Source: Halichondria panicea (taxonomy: Eukaryota > Porifera > Demospongiae > Suberitida > Halichondriidae). Taken from it: a stretch of DNA of 64,000 nucleotides. Below, one piece after another: positions 1 to 11,291 of this stretch (the stretch's first letter is position 1; each line of letters starts with the position of its first letter). Location: contig NC_087389.1 of assembly GCF_963675165.1 (NCBI RefSeq), positions 5,006,620 to 5,070,619 on the forward strand, read 5' to 3'. The position numbers were made by a program, and so were the translations under genes. The notes under the pieces were generated by a model, which saw only the letters and a program-made list of their open reading frames with translations, was not told the origin of the DNA and made no database searches.

Positions 1-1290
1 GATGTCTTGTATGTGTAAATCTCTCCCTCACATGTACCATTTGATGTTTCTCAGGGTTACATTGAGGTATGTTGTGATTGTGTGTGTGTCTCGTGGAGTG
101 CATGTATTGTATATTGTATGACAAACAAAATCATACGTATCAAAGTTGTACATGTAAAATGCTTAATTGTTGTACCGTTTACCGTCCCTTCCACTGACCC
201 ACCCACTGACCTTTCCATTATCTGCCATTGATAGTACTGAGTACTTGTGTGTGTACTAGCCAGTGTGTGTACTGATTTACTACCAGTGTGTTCATATCAC
301 TCTCTCCTCACATGTACCCTCTGTGGACTGTTACTCAACAACAGGATGTGAGTTTGTTTTTTTGTTTTTTTGTCAATGTGTGTGCTAGCTAAGTAGTTTG
401 TCCATTGTATATCCACTATATAGACTGACTTGTGTACGTATAGGATTGGTACTGCATGCTCTTGATAGTTTTATGCTGTACAGACGTGTACTTGCAATAA
501 TTGATGTATACTGTTACATGTGTGAATGCATTTGTGTATTTGAACATGTTCTTTTCTCTACATGTCCGTGTCCTACTTCTGGTTAATGTGACTACTGCTA
601 ATGATTACTGGAACATCAGCATGTAAGTTACAGTATGCACACTGCTCCTACCATCATCCCCCTCTCTCTGTTTCCATGTGTACTGTCTGATGCTGGTGTC
701 ACATTGGACTAAACAGAAGGTGAGCGGGACACTGCACTGACTTGTGACTGTACTTGTGTCAGTAATGCTTGAATTGTATACCGTATATATAGCTGGTAAT
801 TTCCAGGGGACAAAATATTTGTGGTTGGAGCTCATGCAGACCACGAATATTTTACCTACGAATGAAGCGACATTGCCTACCTTTACCTGCAGTGAAAGCA
901 GTAACCACAAAAATATTATCCACAAAGTGACTAAATATTACTCAACCACGAATGTTTTTCCCCCCTGAAAATTACCGGCAATATGGTATATGCATGTGTA
1001 TTGTTAGCTTCTCGTGCATAACATTCAACTTGTACCCTAGAATATAAAATTATCGACATGCATGTACAGGTTTATGATTATATTGTTTTCTCTCTCTATA
1101 CATTTCCCTGGTTACTGATAATCTGGAACGATAGAAAGTGAGTCAAACAATGTTGGCAATCATACCGTGCATCTCATGCATGTGCATCCGTTTGTAACTA
1201 CACTGATTGATTGCTCCTATAGAAAACTCATATTGTGTGACCTCAAACACACAGTCTAAAACTCACTCTTGTTTTGTTTACCTTGGTCAG
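1..1290. other. No confident gene; 5' intronic or intergenic DNA
   Basis: I see no supported coding exon here. Several pyrimidine-rich stretches ending in AG are followed closely by GT (for example around 54-67), so micro-exons of the coiled-coil gene that starts downstream are possible but unproven. The only clear structure is a MITE at 779-988. The rest is AT-rich with TG-rich simple sequence. Confidence 0.4.
779..988. mobile_element. MITE, TACCGTATA family, copy 1
   Basis: The stretch begins TACCGTATATAT and ends in an imperfect inverted copy (ATATGGTA). Internally it has the family motifs 'ggacaaaatatttgtggt' and its inverse 'accacgaatattttacc'. The same arrangement recurs at about 3820-4012, 8091-8322, 15487-15700, 26660-26830, 31535-31780 and 48278-48490. 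No coding capacity is seen, so this is a short non-autonomous DNA transposon. Confidence 0.6.
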
Positions 1291-1821
1291 ACGAAGGCTG
1301 TGTATGAGAGGCAACTGAAGAGCCATGAGACGGTGAGTGTTAACTCGCGGTAAGAGTAGTACACGTACACGTAGTCTAGCAATACGATAATGTGTGTACA
1401 TGTACTGTCCATTGTATGATGAATGGTTGCTTTTTGTCTACCTTTTTGTTTTATAAGTAGTCCACTTTTACTGGTTGGTAGTTGCTGACCTTTATATTTT
1501 GTTATGTGGATTGTACGCAATTTGTTAACCTTATAACGTGCAGTAGTGATTTGTATCAGCTGCATGTTGTATTTGGTAAAATGTTCATTCATTCGTATAT
1601 ATAATATATATTCCCCCAGAGAAGAGCTGCCCTCCAACGGAGACTGTCTGGTGACATCACTGACCAGGACCGGAGACAACTGCAGGGACAGCTGGAGGAG
1701 GTGGAGGGGAAGATCAAGAAGTGTGCCTCAGATATACAAGTGTATGAGGGGTGGATACATGATAATGAGAATGTGATTGCTAAGACGCGAAGAGAAGGAG
1801 AGGAGATACTGAGAAAGGAAG
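1291..1821 (+). CDS. Coiled-coil exons at the 5' side of gene A
   Basis: Two exons (1291-1332 and 1620-1821) have good acceptors (ttggtcag; cccccag) and donors (gtgagt; gtgagg). They encode about 81 residues rich in Glu, Lys, Arg, Gln and Leu, with heptad-like spacing in QRRLSGDITDQDRRQLQGQL, so a coiled coil is likely. The second exon ends in phase 1, which fits the acceptor at 4433 of the GTPase exon. The last part (from about 1692) is nearly identical to 24572-24701. These exons could instead be remnants of another gene that happen to share phase. Confidence 0.5.
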
Positions 1822-4800
1822 GTGAGGGGAGCAAGGAACTTTATAGTACAGTGAGTGTTGATGCTCATAGTTGCAATCACTCGTACCTGTAGCAACTTGC
1901 CAAATTAAAGTTTCTGTTTCGTTCGCATATAGTACCATATAACTGGAATATTTGGTGACTGAGGAATTTGACTGTACCACCTGTGCATGGTTTAGTGATT
2001 ACTGTGTTTACATTATCAGCCTTGATTACTATGAATATGATTAGTGGTTTGATATTGCAAGCTTGATTGCACATGCACAAAAACAATTGTTTTGCTTATC
2101 CAGCTATGAGATGAGCACCCCTCTAGGCCTTATAGTATAAGCTAAAGTGGAGCTATTCATAAGCAGTGAGCAGCACTAGGTATTCAGATTGAGCTTTTGT
2201 ACGTTTAGTGACCACACCTGTCATGCGCAGGAAAGTGGGTGTGGCTTCCTGTGCTTGGGCGTTCAAATGTTTTCCGCTCGCTCTCAGTACCTTCCTAGCT
2301 ACTGCATTTCCCACTGGCTTGTGCAACAGAATCAGCACAAATGCAGAGACTATAATTATATGCAAACAGAACAGAAACGTTAATTTGTCCTCTACCGTGA
2401 CTATAGTTATTAGTAGACTGTACGTATAAAATCCATTGTACAATGTTTGTAATCCCGCTCTGCATTTTCCAATTATTTACGAGGAAAGTTAAAATGTTTT
2501 TGCTCTCAGTACCTATATATTGCAAGCTTGAGCGCACATGCACAAAAACAATTATTTTGTTTGTGCAACAGAATCAAACTGAAGTGCATACCCTCGGTGT
2601 TAGTTTGAGGTCTATACGTTTACAGCCTCGAGTCAAAGTCACGTGTATATCTAGGCCAACTTGCAGTGCAGTTCATGCTTTTTAGCTTTTGCTCGACAAC
2701 AAAGCTTTAACCTTTAATATTATAAAACCTTGTTGTGTTGAGGCTATCCATGGTACCAATACAGTGCTATCACATCCGGGTGAGTATAGACTCATATCCA
2801 CAGACACACAGATTGACTACTATAGCCCGTGGAGTGCCTCGGGTTAACAAACGCATCATAAACTTTAATCTGTCCTCTACTGTATACATGTAGTGTGTAC
2901 GTACAGCTGTTGTTCGCTGTCTCAATGTTTCAATGTTGGTAATCCCGCTCTTATTAAACTGTTGGCTTCACCTCTTTCATTACCTTAATAAGGTTTGTAT
3001 GCAACCACTCAAATCATGGATTAATTGCACAAGCACATGCGTAGACTTAATCTATGATTAGCCCGCCTAGCCTTGGTCAACACACACAAATTACATTACT
3101 ACAAGTGTGTTTGACATACCTGACATGTATTTATATGGTGTGTATTAGTTGCTTACTCCCTTCCATGTGGTCCTGGTTTGATCAAGCTAGAGCATTGTTC
3201 CTTTGACTATATTCCACACACTGTGGTACATGTGTTATAATTAATTATGGATACTGTTTATCGGACATTGCATCAATATATGCGCACATACATGTACAGT
3301 CACTGTGATTGAGTGATTGGGTTGGTAACGTTGTACTGTGTACTTAGTGACATCATCATGTTAATTCGCACATTCCTGTAATGATCAGCCACATTCCCTG
3401 TCATTGGTGGGTCACTCACTTAGCAAGCTTTAAAGTTTTATGTACGTACAGCTGCTGTATCCATTGTTTGTAGCAGATCAATGCCGGTATTTCCATTAAA
3501 TGCTTTTCTATTGTATAACTAGAGCTACCTAGTTGCCTTCCACACTCAATGTACTCTATTGTACATGCACCAAGTTACGTATGATTTGATGTAATTTTGT
3601 TTACAATACAACATGTATGTGTGATCACAAGTACTGTTATTGTATTGTGTTTTCACACTGTCTTGGTTGCGCAGAATGTCAATGCAATTAACCCTGAGGC
3701 GTGTGGGAGACTTTAACATCAAAATCTGAAACACTAATAACTTGTTTTGTTGAGGCTATATCCAAACCAATGGACTACCTAACCTGTAGGGTTGATTATG
3801 CCAAGCCAATTGACAGACTACCGTATAGCGGATAATTTTTGTGGGGTAATTAAAATATTCGTTATTATTTTCGTGGGCAAGCTGACCTAGGCGTGGTTGA
3901 CCAGAACGCATGCAATGCAGTGCAGGCAATGGACATTTTGACTCACGAACATCACCGTGTTCGATTTGAACGAATTTTTACCCCACGAAAATTACCCGCT
4001 ACGCATGCGAAAGATAATAATAATTATTTGGTGAACATTTTGAATTGATTCCTATGAGCTAGCTTGTACAGTGCATGGTAGCTATAATTATAGCTGGTGA
4101 TATCTATCTGGAAGGACTCTCTGGGCATGCTGTTACCTTGTCTGATCATGCTGAGAGAATGTGAGACGTCCTTTTGTTCCAAGTTCCTTGTCAATATGTA
4201 TAATGATATGAATTTAAAGTGAACTGTAAATTGAACTGAACATATATAATCATGATATATCCGGTTACTGGGTGGGGCTAGAATATAACTGCATTATAGG
4301 CGCATTCTCGAATATAAGTAGCTATTGACCCCATGCATGAGCGCATGCGCTAATAATCCAGTTTCTACGATAGTCTTGTCACCTAGCTGTGAAGTATTGC
4401 ATCTAGTTAGTTACATTCACACATCCTGTTTAGAATCTAAGCGGTTGTTTGATGAGGGGATGAAGCACGGACACGTCTTGGTCAACATTGTCAACATGCT
4501 CGTGTTTGGACCGGCGGGAACAGGGAAGACCAACCTCAAGCACCTGCTAACTAACAAGCCCCCTCCACTGCAGCGAGACAGCACTCCTTGTATGGAAAAG
4601 CCAGTACGCATTCGACCTGTGTCCAACGCAAAATTCAGGTCAACTGGAAGAGGCTGGGAAGAGATGTCTCAGTCAAAACTGCGCAATCTACTAGCTCAAA
4701 TCATCGCCAAGCTACCAAAAGAAAGCACTGATCCATCTACGGCATCAAGGGTTGCCGAAAGCTTGAAGAAGATGACCACAACCGAGCCAAGATCGATATC

Positions 4801-7800
4801 TGGTTCCGATGAGCAACTTTCTGATTCCGATGAGCCATTTTCTGATTGCAGTTCGAGCAACGATTCCGATGAAATTTCTGGCTCTGCAAAGTTGGACGAA
4901 GCCATCGATGAAGTGATAGCGAGTGTAGTGAGTGGTGTGGCAGAAGAGCTGAAGCCAGCCTCACAGGGAACTGACCAACTGTCGAGCAGTGACCAGCAAG
5001 AAGGTGAACTGTTTGATTCCAACTGGGTGTACGTTACCGACTGTGGAGGACAACCCCAATTCCACGACATCAGTCCTCTCTTCATCAAGCACATTTCGGT
5101 GGCGTTGATAGTCCTGCGTTTGATTGACGAACTCTCCAGTTTCCCTTCTGACGAGTACTACAAGGATGGGCAACTTGTTGGTAGTCCTCATGCATCTCAC
5201 ATGACCCTCGGGGAGACACTTCAGAGTCTCATTCGATCCATTGAGTCCCATACCTCACAGGACAAGAAGCCGAAGATGATCTTTGTGGGCACATTCTTGG
5301 ATCAGCTCAAGAGCTTGAATACACTTACCAAGAGGAATCAAGAAATTCTCGACATGCTGCCACCTGATATCAAGAAGCTTTTGGTGTACGAAGATCTTGG
5401 ATTGAACAATCTGATTTTTGGCCTCAACACGATCAGCCGAGATGATGATTCACTGGCCACTGCCAATAGGATTAGAATTACTGTTGAGCGTTCTATTCCA
5501 CTACAAGTCAAAATGCCCATCTGGTGGTCCTTCTTGGATTCACTTCTCCAGAGTTTATCTGCCACTCTCGAGCGAGGTGTACTAAGCAAGCAAGAATGTC
5601 TCCGATTAGCCACTCGATTTCGTTATGCGCTCCAAGATCTTGAAGCTGCTCTGGACTTCTTTGACGAGGTGTGTATAGCGCACTACTATCCCTCCATTCT
5701 CCCCAACACAGTGTTTGTGGATGCCCAGATTCCACTAGACAAAATCACCGAACTCTCACAGCACGCCATCTCCCTGAGGAGTGCTGAAGTCAAATCACAC
5801 TCTACTCTAAGCTCAGGAGGGATCGAGGCCGAATGGAAGAGATTTCGAGACGAAGGCATAATCAATTTAAAGTTCCTACGATTCTTTGAGAAGCATTACG
5901 TTGAAGGCATCTTTTCTCCAGAAGATATGCTGTTGATCATGAAAAAGCTTCTCGTGATTGCTCCCATTCCACTAGTGGAGTCCACTACCCACCAAGTCGA
6001 GTTCTTCATGCCATCTCTACTTAAATCTGCTCCCATTGCTGAACTGGACAAAGTCCGTTCCTCATCTGTCCCCCTCGCTATTCACTTCCCTAGTGGGTGT
6101 ATTCGTTCTGGTGTCTTCTGCTGTACGGTTGTTGATGTAATGCGGAGGCTTGGTTGGGAAGCTGTTCTCCCCTCAAGTGGTCCGATACTTTTCGCTAAGA
6201 ATTGTATTCAATTTCGAATTCCGAGTCGTCCTTGTGTCATCTCATTGGTTGATTCCTTCTCCCGTATTGAAGTGTATGTCGAAGCCCCCCCTCCATTACG
6301 CAAAGAGTTGTGTCCCATAGTTTGTTCTCAACTAATGGAATCCATCAAAGCTGCTTGTGTTGTTTTGAATTACAACAATGATACACCTAAAGCAGCGATC
6401 TTTTGCCCATGCAAGAAGAGTGGAAACAAGTTGCACGTTGCCGATGTGAGTGTGGATGGCTATTGGATGTGCTCCCTTCATGCACGTGAGTGGGGAGAGC
6501 TCAGTGACCAACATAGAATCTGGCTGGACAATAGCGAAGGTTCTGGTAAGTGCATTGTTCAGCAATATTAAAAAAATTATCTTTGTTTCCCTTTGTTACA
6601 GGTGAAGCCTCCTCAGATGTGAACACTGAAGGAAAGAGACATCAGCTGCAATACTCCGGTAGTTATGTAGCACTATACGTAAATATTTGCAGCTTTTATA
6701 TTTGTGTACTATATTAGAATAACAAAGTATTTTCGTATCTTTGTATTATCCCCCTCAGGTCCATCGTCCCCTGTAATGGAACCTGTGTGTAGAATGAGTG
6801 ATCAATATACCAGTAAGGATGTTTCCGGTGGATAAGTTATTTTGCTTGATCATTACAATTATTAATTAGTTTCTCCTCAAATCCTTCTATCAGGTGCATC
6901 ATCGTCTGCTACGAGAGGTACTTGTACGAAGACTGAGAGAAGGAGTGATCAGCAGCAATACTCTAGTAAGTACAGAACAGTGTATGTATAATTATATACT
7001 GGGGTTAGATGACATTCTGCGTATAGTGCATTGTGATGGAAGTACTTTCATAACATTCATTATTATCTTTATGTAACAGCTCTATTATCTCTCCCCCTCA
7101 ATTAGGTGCGTCATCCTCTGTTACGGGAGACATGTGTACAAAGATGACATTGAGTGATCAGCAGCAACAATCTGGTAAGTACATGGCTTTACTATCACTT
7201 GTTAGATTACGGATACTGAATAGTCATACTGTTTCACAAGAGTGAGAAGAGAGCTGCTGATGCTGCCATTAATCTTATACTTGAACAATCATGGTCAATC
7301 ATTACCCATGCACTCTTTCAGTTTCCCTGTGATTTTGGACTCTGCTCTGGATTCTGCCTGCATGCAGCAAATTCATTAATGCTATTAGCAGCTTTATGTT
7401 ATGTAGCGTTGGCACCTCCATTGAGGTATCAGCACCCGCGGTGCTTTCATTACTGTAACAATTATTATAATTATGTTTCCCTTCAATTAGGAAAACCATC
7501 CTCTGCTACGGGAGATACTCTTATGAAGACTGAGAGAAAGAGTCATCAGCAGCAATACTCCGGTATGTAGCCCCTTTATCTGTGAACTTACTTACAGAAA
7601 TTTGAAAGCTATAATGTTATAGAAGCTATGTATTAATTTTTCAGAAGTTATTACTCTAACCAAAGGTATACCTAAAAACTAGTAAATCATGAATTATAGA
7701 CACTGTGGACATTTGTAGACCCATAAAGGATACCTAAACCATTTAACTTATGAAGTCTGAGACCTTAGCTGTTTAAGGTTAGTCGATTATACCCACTATA

Positions 7801-10800
7801 ACAATTTGCTGTTGTTCTTATTAATCCCCCCAAACCCACCACCTCGTGTTTCCATAGAAACATTTTTGTAGCTTGGTCATTTACCTACACAATGGTATCA
7901 GCACCATTTCTTAGAAAGGTTTCAATCAAAAGATAATTATCAACATTAATTTAAGTACAGCCACTCACACAGTTGTGGTAATCTACTCTCTATAAGCTGC
8001 ATGGATGCTGCACTGTAATTGTAGCGCCAACTCAGACTTAACAGTGTCCTAAAAAATCTCCATTGGTTGCTGTTATGTCGCTTATAATATACCGTATAGC
8101 GCGAAATTTTCGAGGGGCTTAATTTTCGTGGATTTCGTGGGTTAGCAATCCTACACGAAAATTAAGTCCACGAAAATCGTTCTTTACCTGCTATAACGTG
8201 CAAGATTTAAAGGCGTGGCTTCCGGTAAGCAGTCATTCCGCGAACATTGTGCAACGAAATGGCTTTTAGAGGCCAATCCACGAAATATAAGTGCCTCGAA
8301 AATTTCGCGCTATACGGTATAGTATTATATATGTCACGAATAATTACTTTTTGACCCAATATTTTTACTTGTTTTTTTTGTTATGTTCAGGTGAATTGTC
8401 CTCTGTTACAGTAATGGAAGATGTGTGTAAGAAGACTGGAGTGAGGGACCAACAACTAGATCAAGAAATCCCTGAGAGTGACATCATTCTAATCGCAGAG
8501 AAATTTCCTCATCTGCTGAACGTGCACAAGGTAGGCAGTACTCTAAATCTTGTATCTACTTATCCTCCTGACATTTTGGCAAGGGGAGCAAATGGTGCAC
8601 GTGCATGATATTAGGGTGTTGATGACATGTATATATCTAGAGGGTTCGTGACCCCAGGAATTCATTACTATATCTGCCCTGTTAAGAATATTGTTCACCA
8701 GAACCCCTCAATTGTATTCCCATTGAGTTTCCTCTAGAAGGTATTTCCGAGCGGCAATGAACCATCACTATAATGAAATCCCCACCAAATAAAACCCTGT
8801 TGAGATTGTTGTTTTGTACAGGCTTTGACAATGACCGATCTGCAACATGTTTACGAGAAACTTAAAAGTGCCAGCCCTCACTGGTTCAACCTGGGATTGG
8901 CTCTAGGTCTAACTCATCCTGATCTCACCAACATCAATATCAAGTGTCGTGAAGATAATGTGTTGTGCTTGCGTGAAATGTTGGCCAAGCTCCTGAGTAC
9001 ACAACATGTAACATGGAGTCTCCTGTCAGATGGTCTCAAAAGGCCCACTGTGGATCTCATCAATTTGGCTGATAGCATCACAGGTAACTATATTTTCAGT
9101 GTTTGTGCATTTTTTTCACTTCACCACGTATCAGTAGTAACTAGGTGCTGGACGGTGAGACACATGCATTGGGCTTTTCTTCTATCAATTAACACTTTAA
9201 AATTCAGTATAGGCCATGCAAAGTCAATTTGGTGTTTCTCAGGCTATTATTCCTAAAATAGCAAGCGGATTGAGACATTAAATATTTAATGATAATGATA
9301 TTCATAGATTTTTAATTGAACCACACCCCTAACTTCCTCAATAAGCGGAAGTGCATAATTTCTACTAATTAATTTTAGTCATAATTATAATTATTCATGA
9401 CCAAAAAACCATACAAATTTATCATTTTCTGTGATTTAATTTGAGGTCGTCACGTGATATTTCTTTTTTGTAAAGCTGCCAATTTCCAAGCGCGAGGGCC
9501 TGAGAAACTACAAATTAACTTTGCATGGCCATACATACACTTATTAATATATTTTACTCATAATTAGGAAAACCATCCTCTGCTACGGGAGGTACTTGTA
9601 CAAAGACTGAGAGAAAGAGTGATCAGCAGCAATACTCTGGTAAGTACAGAACAGTGTATGTATAATCATATACTGGGGTTAGAGGACATTCGGCGTATAG
9701 TGCTTTGTGATGGAAGTACTTCATAGCATTCTTTATTATCTTTATGCAATTATTATCTTTATGTAGCAGCTCTATTATCTCTCCCACTCAATTAGGTGCG
9801 TCATCCTCTGTTACAGGAGACATGTCTACAAAGATGACATTCAGTGATGAGCAGCAACAATCTGGTATAAGTATACATATACAATAGATTACTGAATAAT
9901 CATATACTGTAATACCTTCAGGTAAATTGTAACTATACTATTATGTTTCCTTTTGTTATAGGTGAAGCCTCCTCAGATCTGAACACTGACAGAAAGAGAC
10001 ATCAGCTGCAATACTCCGGTAGTTATGTAGCACTATACGTAAATATTTGCAGCTTTTATATTTGTGTACTATATTAGTATAACAAAGTATTTTCAAATCA
10101 TTGTATTATCCCCCTCAGGTGAACCGGTGTGTAAGAAGATGAGAATGAGTGATCAATATACCAGTAAGGAAGTTTCCGGTGGATAAGTTATTTTGCTTGA
10201 TCATTACAATTATTAATTAGTTTCTCCTCAAATCCTTCTATCAGGTGCATCATCGTCTGCTACGAGAGGTACTTGTACGAAGACTGAGAGAAAGAGTGAT
10301 CAGCAGCAATACTCTAGTAAGCACAGAACAGTGTATGCATAATCATATACTGGGGTTAGAGGACATTCGGCGTATAGTGCATTGTGATGGAAGTACTTTC
10401 ATAACATTCATTATGCAATTATTATTATCTTTATGTAACAGCTCTATTATTCTCCCAATCAATTAGGTGCGTCATCCTCTGTTACAGGAGACAAGTGTAC
10501 AAAGATGACACTGAGTGATCAGCAGCAACAATCTGGTAAGTACATAGTACTAGTACTCCCTAACATTTTCAGCCGCGGCTGTTAATTCTAAAACAAGCTC
10601 CGTGCAAATACTAGTCTGGATATTAATTGCTTGCTAATAAGTACATCATACGATTAGACTGCCGCTTGATATTGAATATGCCGTTTTCTTCAGGTAAATT
10701 GCAATCATCCTCTGTAATGGAAGATGTGTGCAGGAAGACTGGAGTGACTGATCAACAGCTCAATCAAGAAATCCCCAACAGTGACATCTACTGTGTAGCT

Positions 10801-11052
10801 GAACACATTGAGATGACACCCGGCTTGCTTGGAAGACTCGAACTCACTACTGCTGAAAAAAGCGATGCTACTCGAAAGGGAAACTACGAAGGCAATCAAA
10901 CAGGAGTGGCTTATGCGTTGAGTGTGTGGCGAAGAGTGAATCCTTCCAGAGCTACCTTCAGGGCCTTGGTGGAAATTGCCATAGGACTGAGAAGAGGAGA
11001 CACTGCTACAGACATTTGTAGATTCATTGTAGACAATACGGACCGAAACTGA
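1291..11052 (+). CDS. ROCO-like GTPase/Death-domain gene, copy A (whole gene model)
   Basis: This is a multi-exon model read from splice sites: 1291-1332, 1620-1821, 4434-6545, 6602-6658, 6759-6812, 6894-6965, 7106-7174, 7491-7562, 8391-8530, 8822-9083, 9568-9639, 9796-9864, 9962-10018, 10119-10163, 10245-10316, 10467-10535 and 10694-11052. All junctions agree in phase and the sum is 3,825 nt, an open frame of 1,274 residues plus stop. Domain order is coiled coil, P-loop GTPase with a COR-like region, short linker exons, Death-fold domain, linker exons, terminal Death domain. By analogy with ROCO/Death proteins it is probably a cytosolic signalling or innate-immune scaffold, which is inference. 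The 5' end before 1291 is not defined. The join 1821 to 4434 crosses a 2.6-kb intron and is the weakest link. Confidence 0.6.
1822..4433. other. Long intron or intergenic stretch of gene A, copied in gene B
   Basis: No coding exon is supported. The sequence is almost collinear with 24702-27206, so it belongs to the segmental duplication. Short open frames here (such as those around 2150-2700) have no recognisable protein and are matched by nucleotide, not codon, conservation in the other copy. A MITE lies at about 3820-4012 and a weak promoter-like AT-rich stretch precedes 4337, where an alternative in-frame ATG would start the GTPase exon without splicing. Confidence 0.5.
3820..4012. mobile_element. 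MITE, TACCGTATA family, copy 2
   Basis: It starts 'accgtatagcggataattttt' minus one base of context and ends with the inverse 'gaaaattacccgcta'. It sits in the long intron of gene A. A related but shorter remnant occupies the equivalent place in gene B (about 26660-26830), so the insertion predates the segmental duplication. Confidence 0.55.
4434..6545 (+). CDS. P-loop GTPase (ROC/COR-like) exon of gene A
   Basis: One long exon of about 704 codons carries the NTP-binding core. Walker A is GPAGTGKTN at about 4510-4536. A long acidic Ser/Asp/Glu-rich insert (4795-4900) precedes a DCGGQPQFHD motif that matches the switch II DxxGQ signature of Ras/ROC GTPases. The motif GTFLDQL is in the place of the guanine-specifying NKxD loop. 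Downstream about 350 residues are COR-like, followed by a Cys-rich segment (FCPCKKS) and WLDNSEGSG at the donor. Start: acceptor tttag at 4433 in phase 1; if unspliced, ATG 4337 would be used. The paralogue at 27207-29315 is over 85% identical by eye. GTP binding is inferred from motifs. Confidence 0.75.
6602..7562 (+). CDS. Micro-exon array 1 of gene A (five linker cassettes)
   Basis: Five tiny exons of 57, 54, 72, 69 and 72 nt (6602-6658, 6759-6812, 6894-6965, 7106-7174, 7491-7562) each follow a clear AG acceptor and end at gta(a/g)g-type donors. All are multiples of three and all are phase 1-1, so any can be skipped without shifting frame. They encode variants of one Ser/Thr/Gln/Lys-rich peptide with core CTKTERRSDQQQYS. 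No fold is expected; the product is a flexible linker between the GTPase and Death-fold parts. Exon duplication is the evident origin. Confidence 0.7.
7215..7450. repeat. Interspersed repeat 'CAGCACC-GCGGTGC', copy in intron
   Basis: The stretch contains 'aatcatggtcaatcattacc' and ends near 'cagcacccgcggtgctttca'. Related blocks are seen at 21980-22180 (inverted), 34960-35200 and 44940-45180. It is a dispersed repeat inserted between two micro-exons; the class is unknown. Confidence 0.5.
8091..8322. mobile_element. MITE, TACCGTATA family, copy 3
   Basis: It is bounded by 'taccgtatagcgcgaaatttt' and its near-perfect inverse 'aaaatttcgcgctatacggta'. This is the best-preserved terminal inverted repeat of the family in the window. 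It lies in the intron before the first Death-fold exon of gene A and is absent from the matching intron of gene B. Confidence 0.7.
8391..9083 (+). CDS. First Death-fold domain exons of gene A
   Basis: Exon 8391-8530 (phase 1 to 0) encodes a segment VMEDVCKKTGVRDQQLDQEI followed by IILIAEKFPHLLNV. Exon 8822-9083 (phase 0 to 1) encodes LQHVYEKL, HWFNLGLALGLTHPDLTNI and a helical rest ending DLINLADSITG. The W..LG..LGL spacing and six-helix character are those of the Death superfamily (Death/CARD fold), known for homotypic protein contacts. The exons are near-identical to 30403-30521 and 30792-31056 in gene B. Assignment to Death rather than CARD is by eye. Confidence 0.65.
9211..9533. mobile_element. 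Inverted-repeat element absent from the paralogous site
   Basis: It starts 'ggccatgcaaagtcaattt' and ends 'aactttgcatggcc', with a second matching pair 'gtttctcaggc'/'gcctgagaaac'. In gene B the flanks are joined directly around 31180, so B gives the empty site. About 320 bp long, with a short ATA or TA target duplication; it is a non-autonomous DNA transposon inserted after the A/B duplication. Confidence 0.65.
9568..10535 (+). CDS. Micro-exon array 2 of gene A (six linker cassettes)
   Basis: Six exons of 72, 69, 57, 45, 72 and 69 nt (9568-9639, 9796-9864, 9962-10018, 10119-10163, 10245-10316, 10467-10535), all phase 1-1 with AG/GT borders. Their order repeats the types in array 1: cassettes at 9962, 10119, 10245 and 10467 copy those at 6602, 6759, 6894 and 7106 together with their introns. 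A block duplication of four exons is the simplest reading. The linker product separates the two Death-fold domains. Confidence 0.7.
10694..11052 (+). CDS. Terminal Death-domain exon of gene A
   Basis: The exon opens after cttcag and runs 119 codons to TGA at 11050-11052. It has VMEDVCRKTGVTDQQLNQEI, then helices including LLGRLELTTAEK, ALSVWRRVNPSRATFRALVE and DICRFIVDNT. The WRR.NP..AT.RALVEI pattern is the typical helix 5-6 region of Death domains. It aligns with the tails at 32802-33148 and 62346-62705. This ends the model; a TTTAATG-type polyadenylation signal was not identified. Confidence 0.75.
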
Positions 11053-11291
11053 AACTGATAAATAACTGTTCTTTACTTTGATGTTGTTTGTGTCTCTGTA
11101 ATTATAATGTGTGAGCTTATTATTGATGCTGTGCTTTTTTCAACACATTGTTGTGGTAGAATGTGAAAAGTTAAACTGAGCATGCGCAGTATGAACACTT
11201 AGCAACACCCACGCACTGTGGACTAATTACGTCATGATTCAATATCAGTATAATTATAGAGATAATTATAATTATTATATGGACAGAACAC

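Noticed and set aside
2153..2685. Small protein genes conserved between 2150-2700 and 25080-25610
   Set aside because: Conservation is at DNA level through introns and includes frame-breaking indels; no start context, domain or codon bias.
4417..5735. Minus-strand frames of 69-132 codons opposite the GTPase exon
   Set aside because: They are shadows of the plus-strand coding frame and have no recognisable content.
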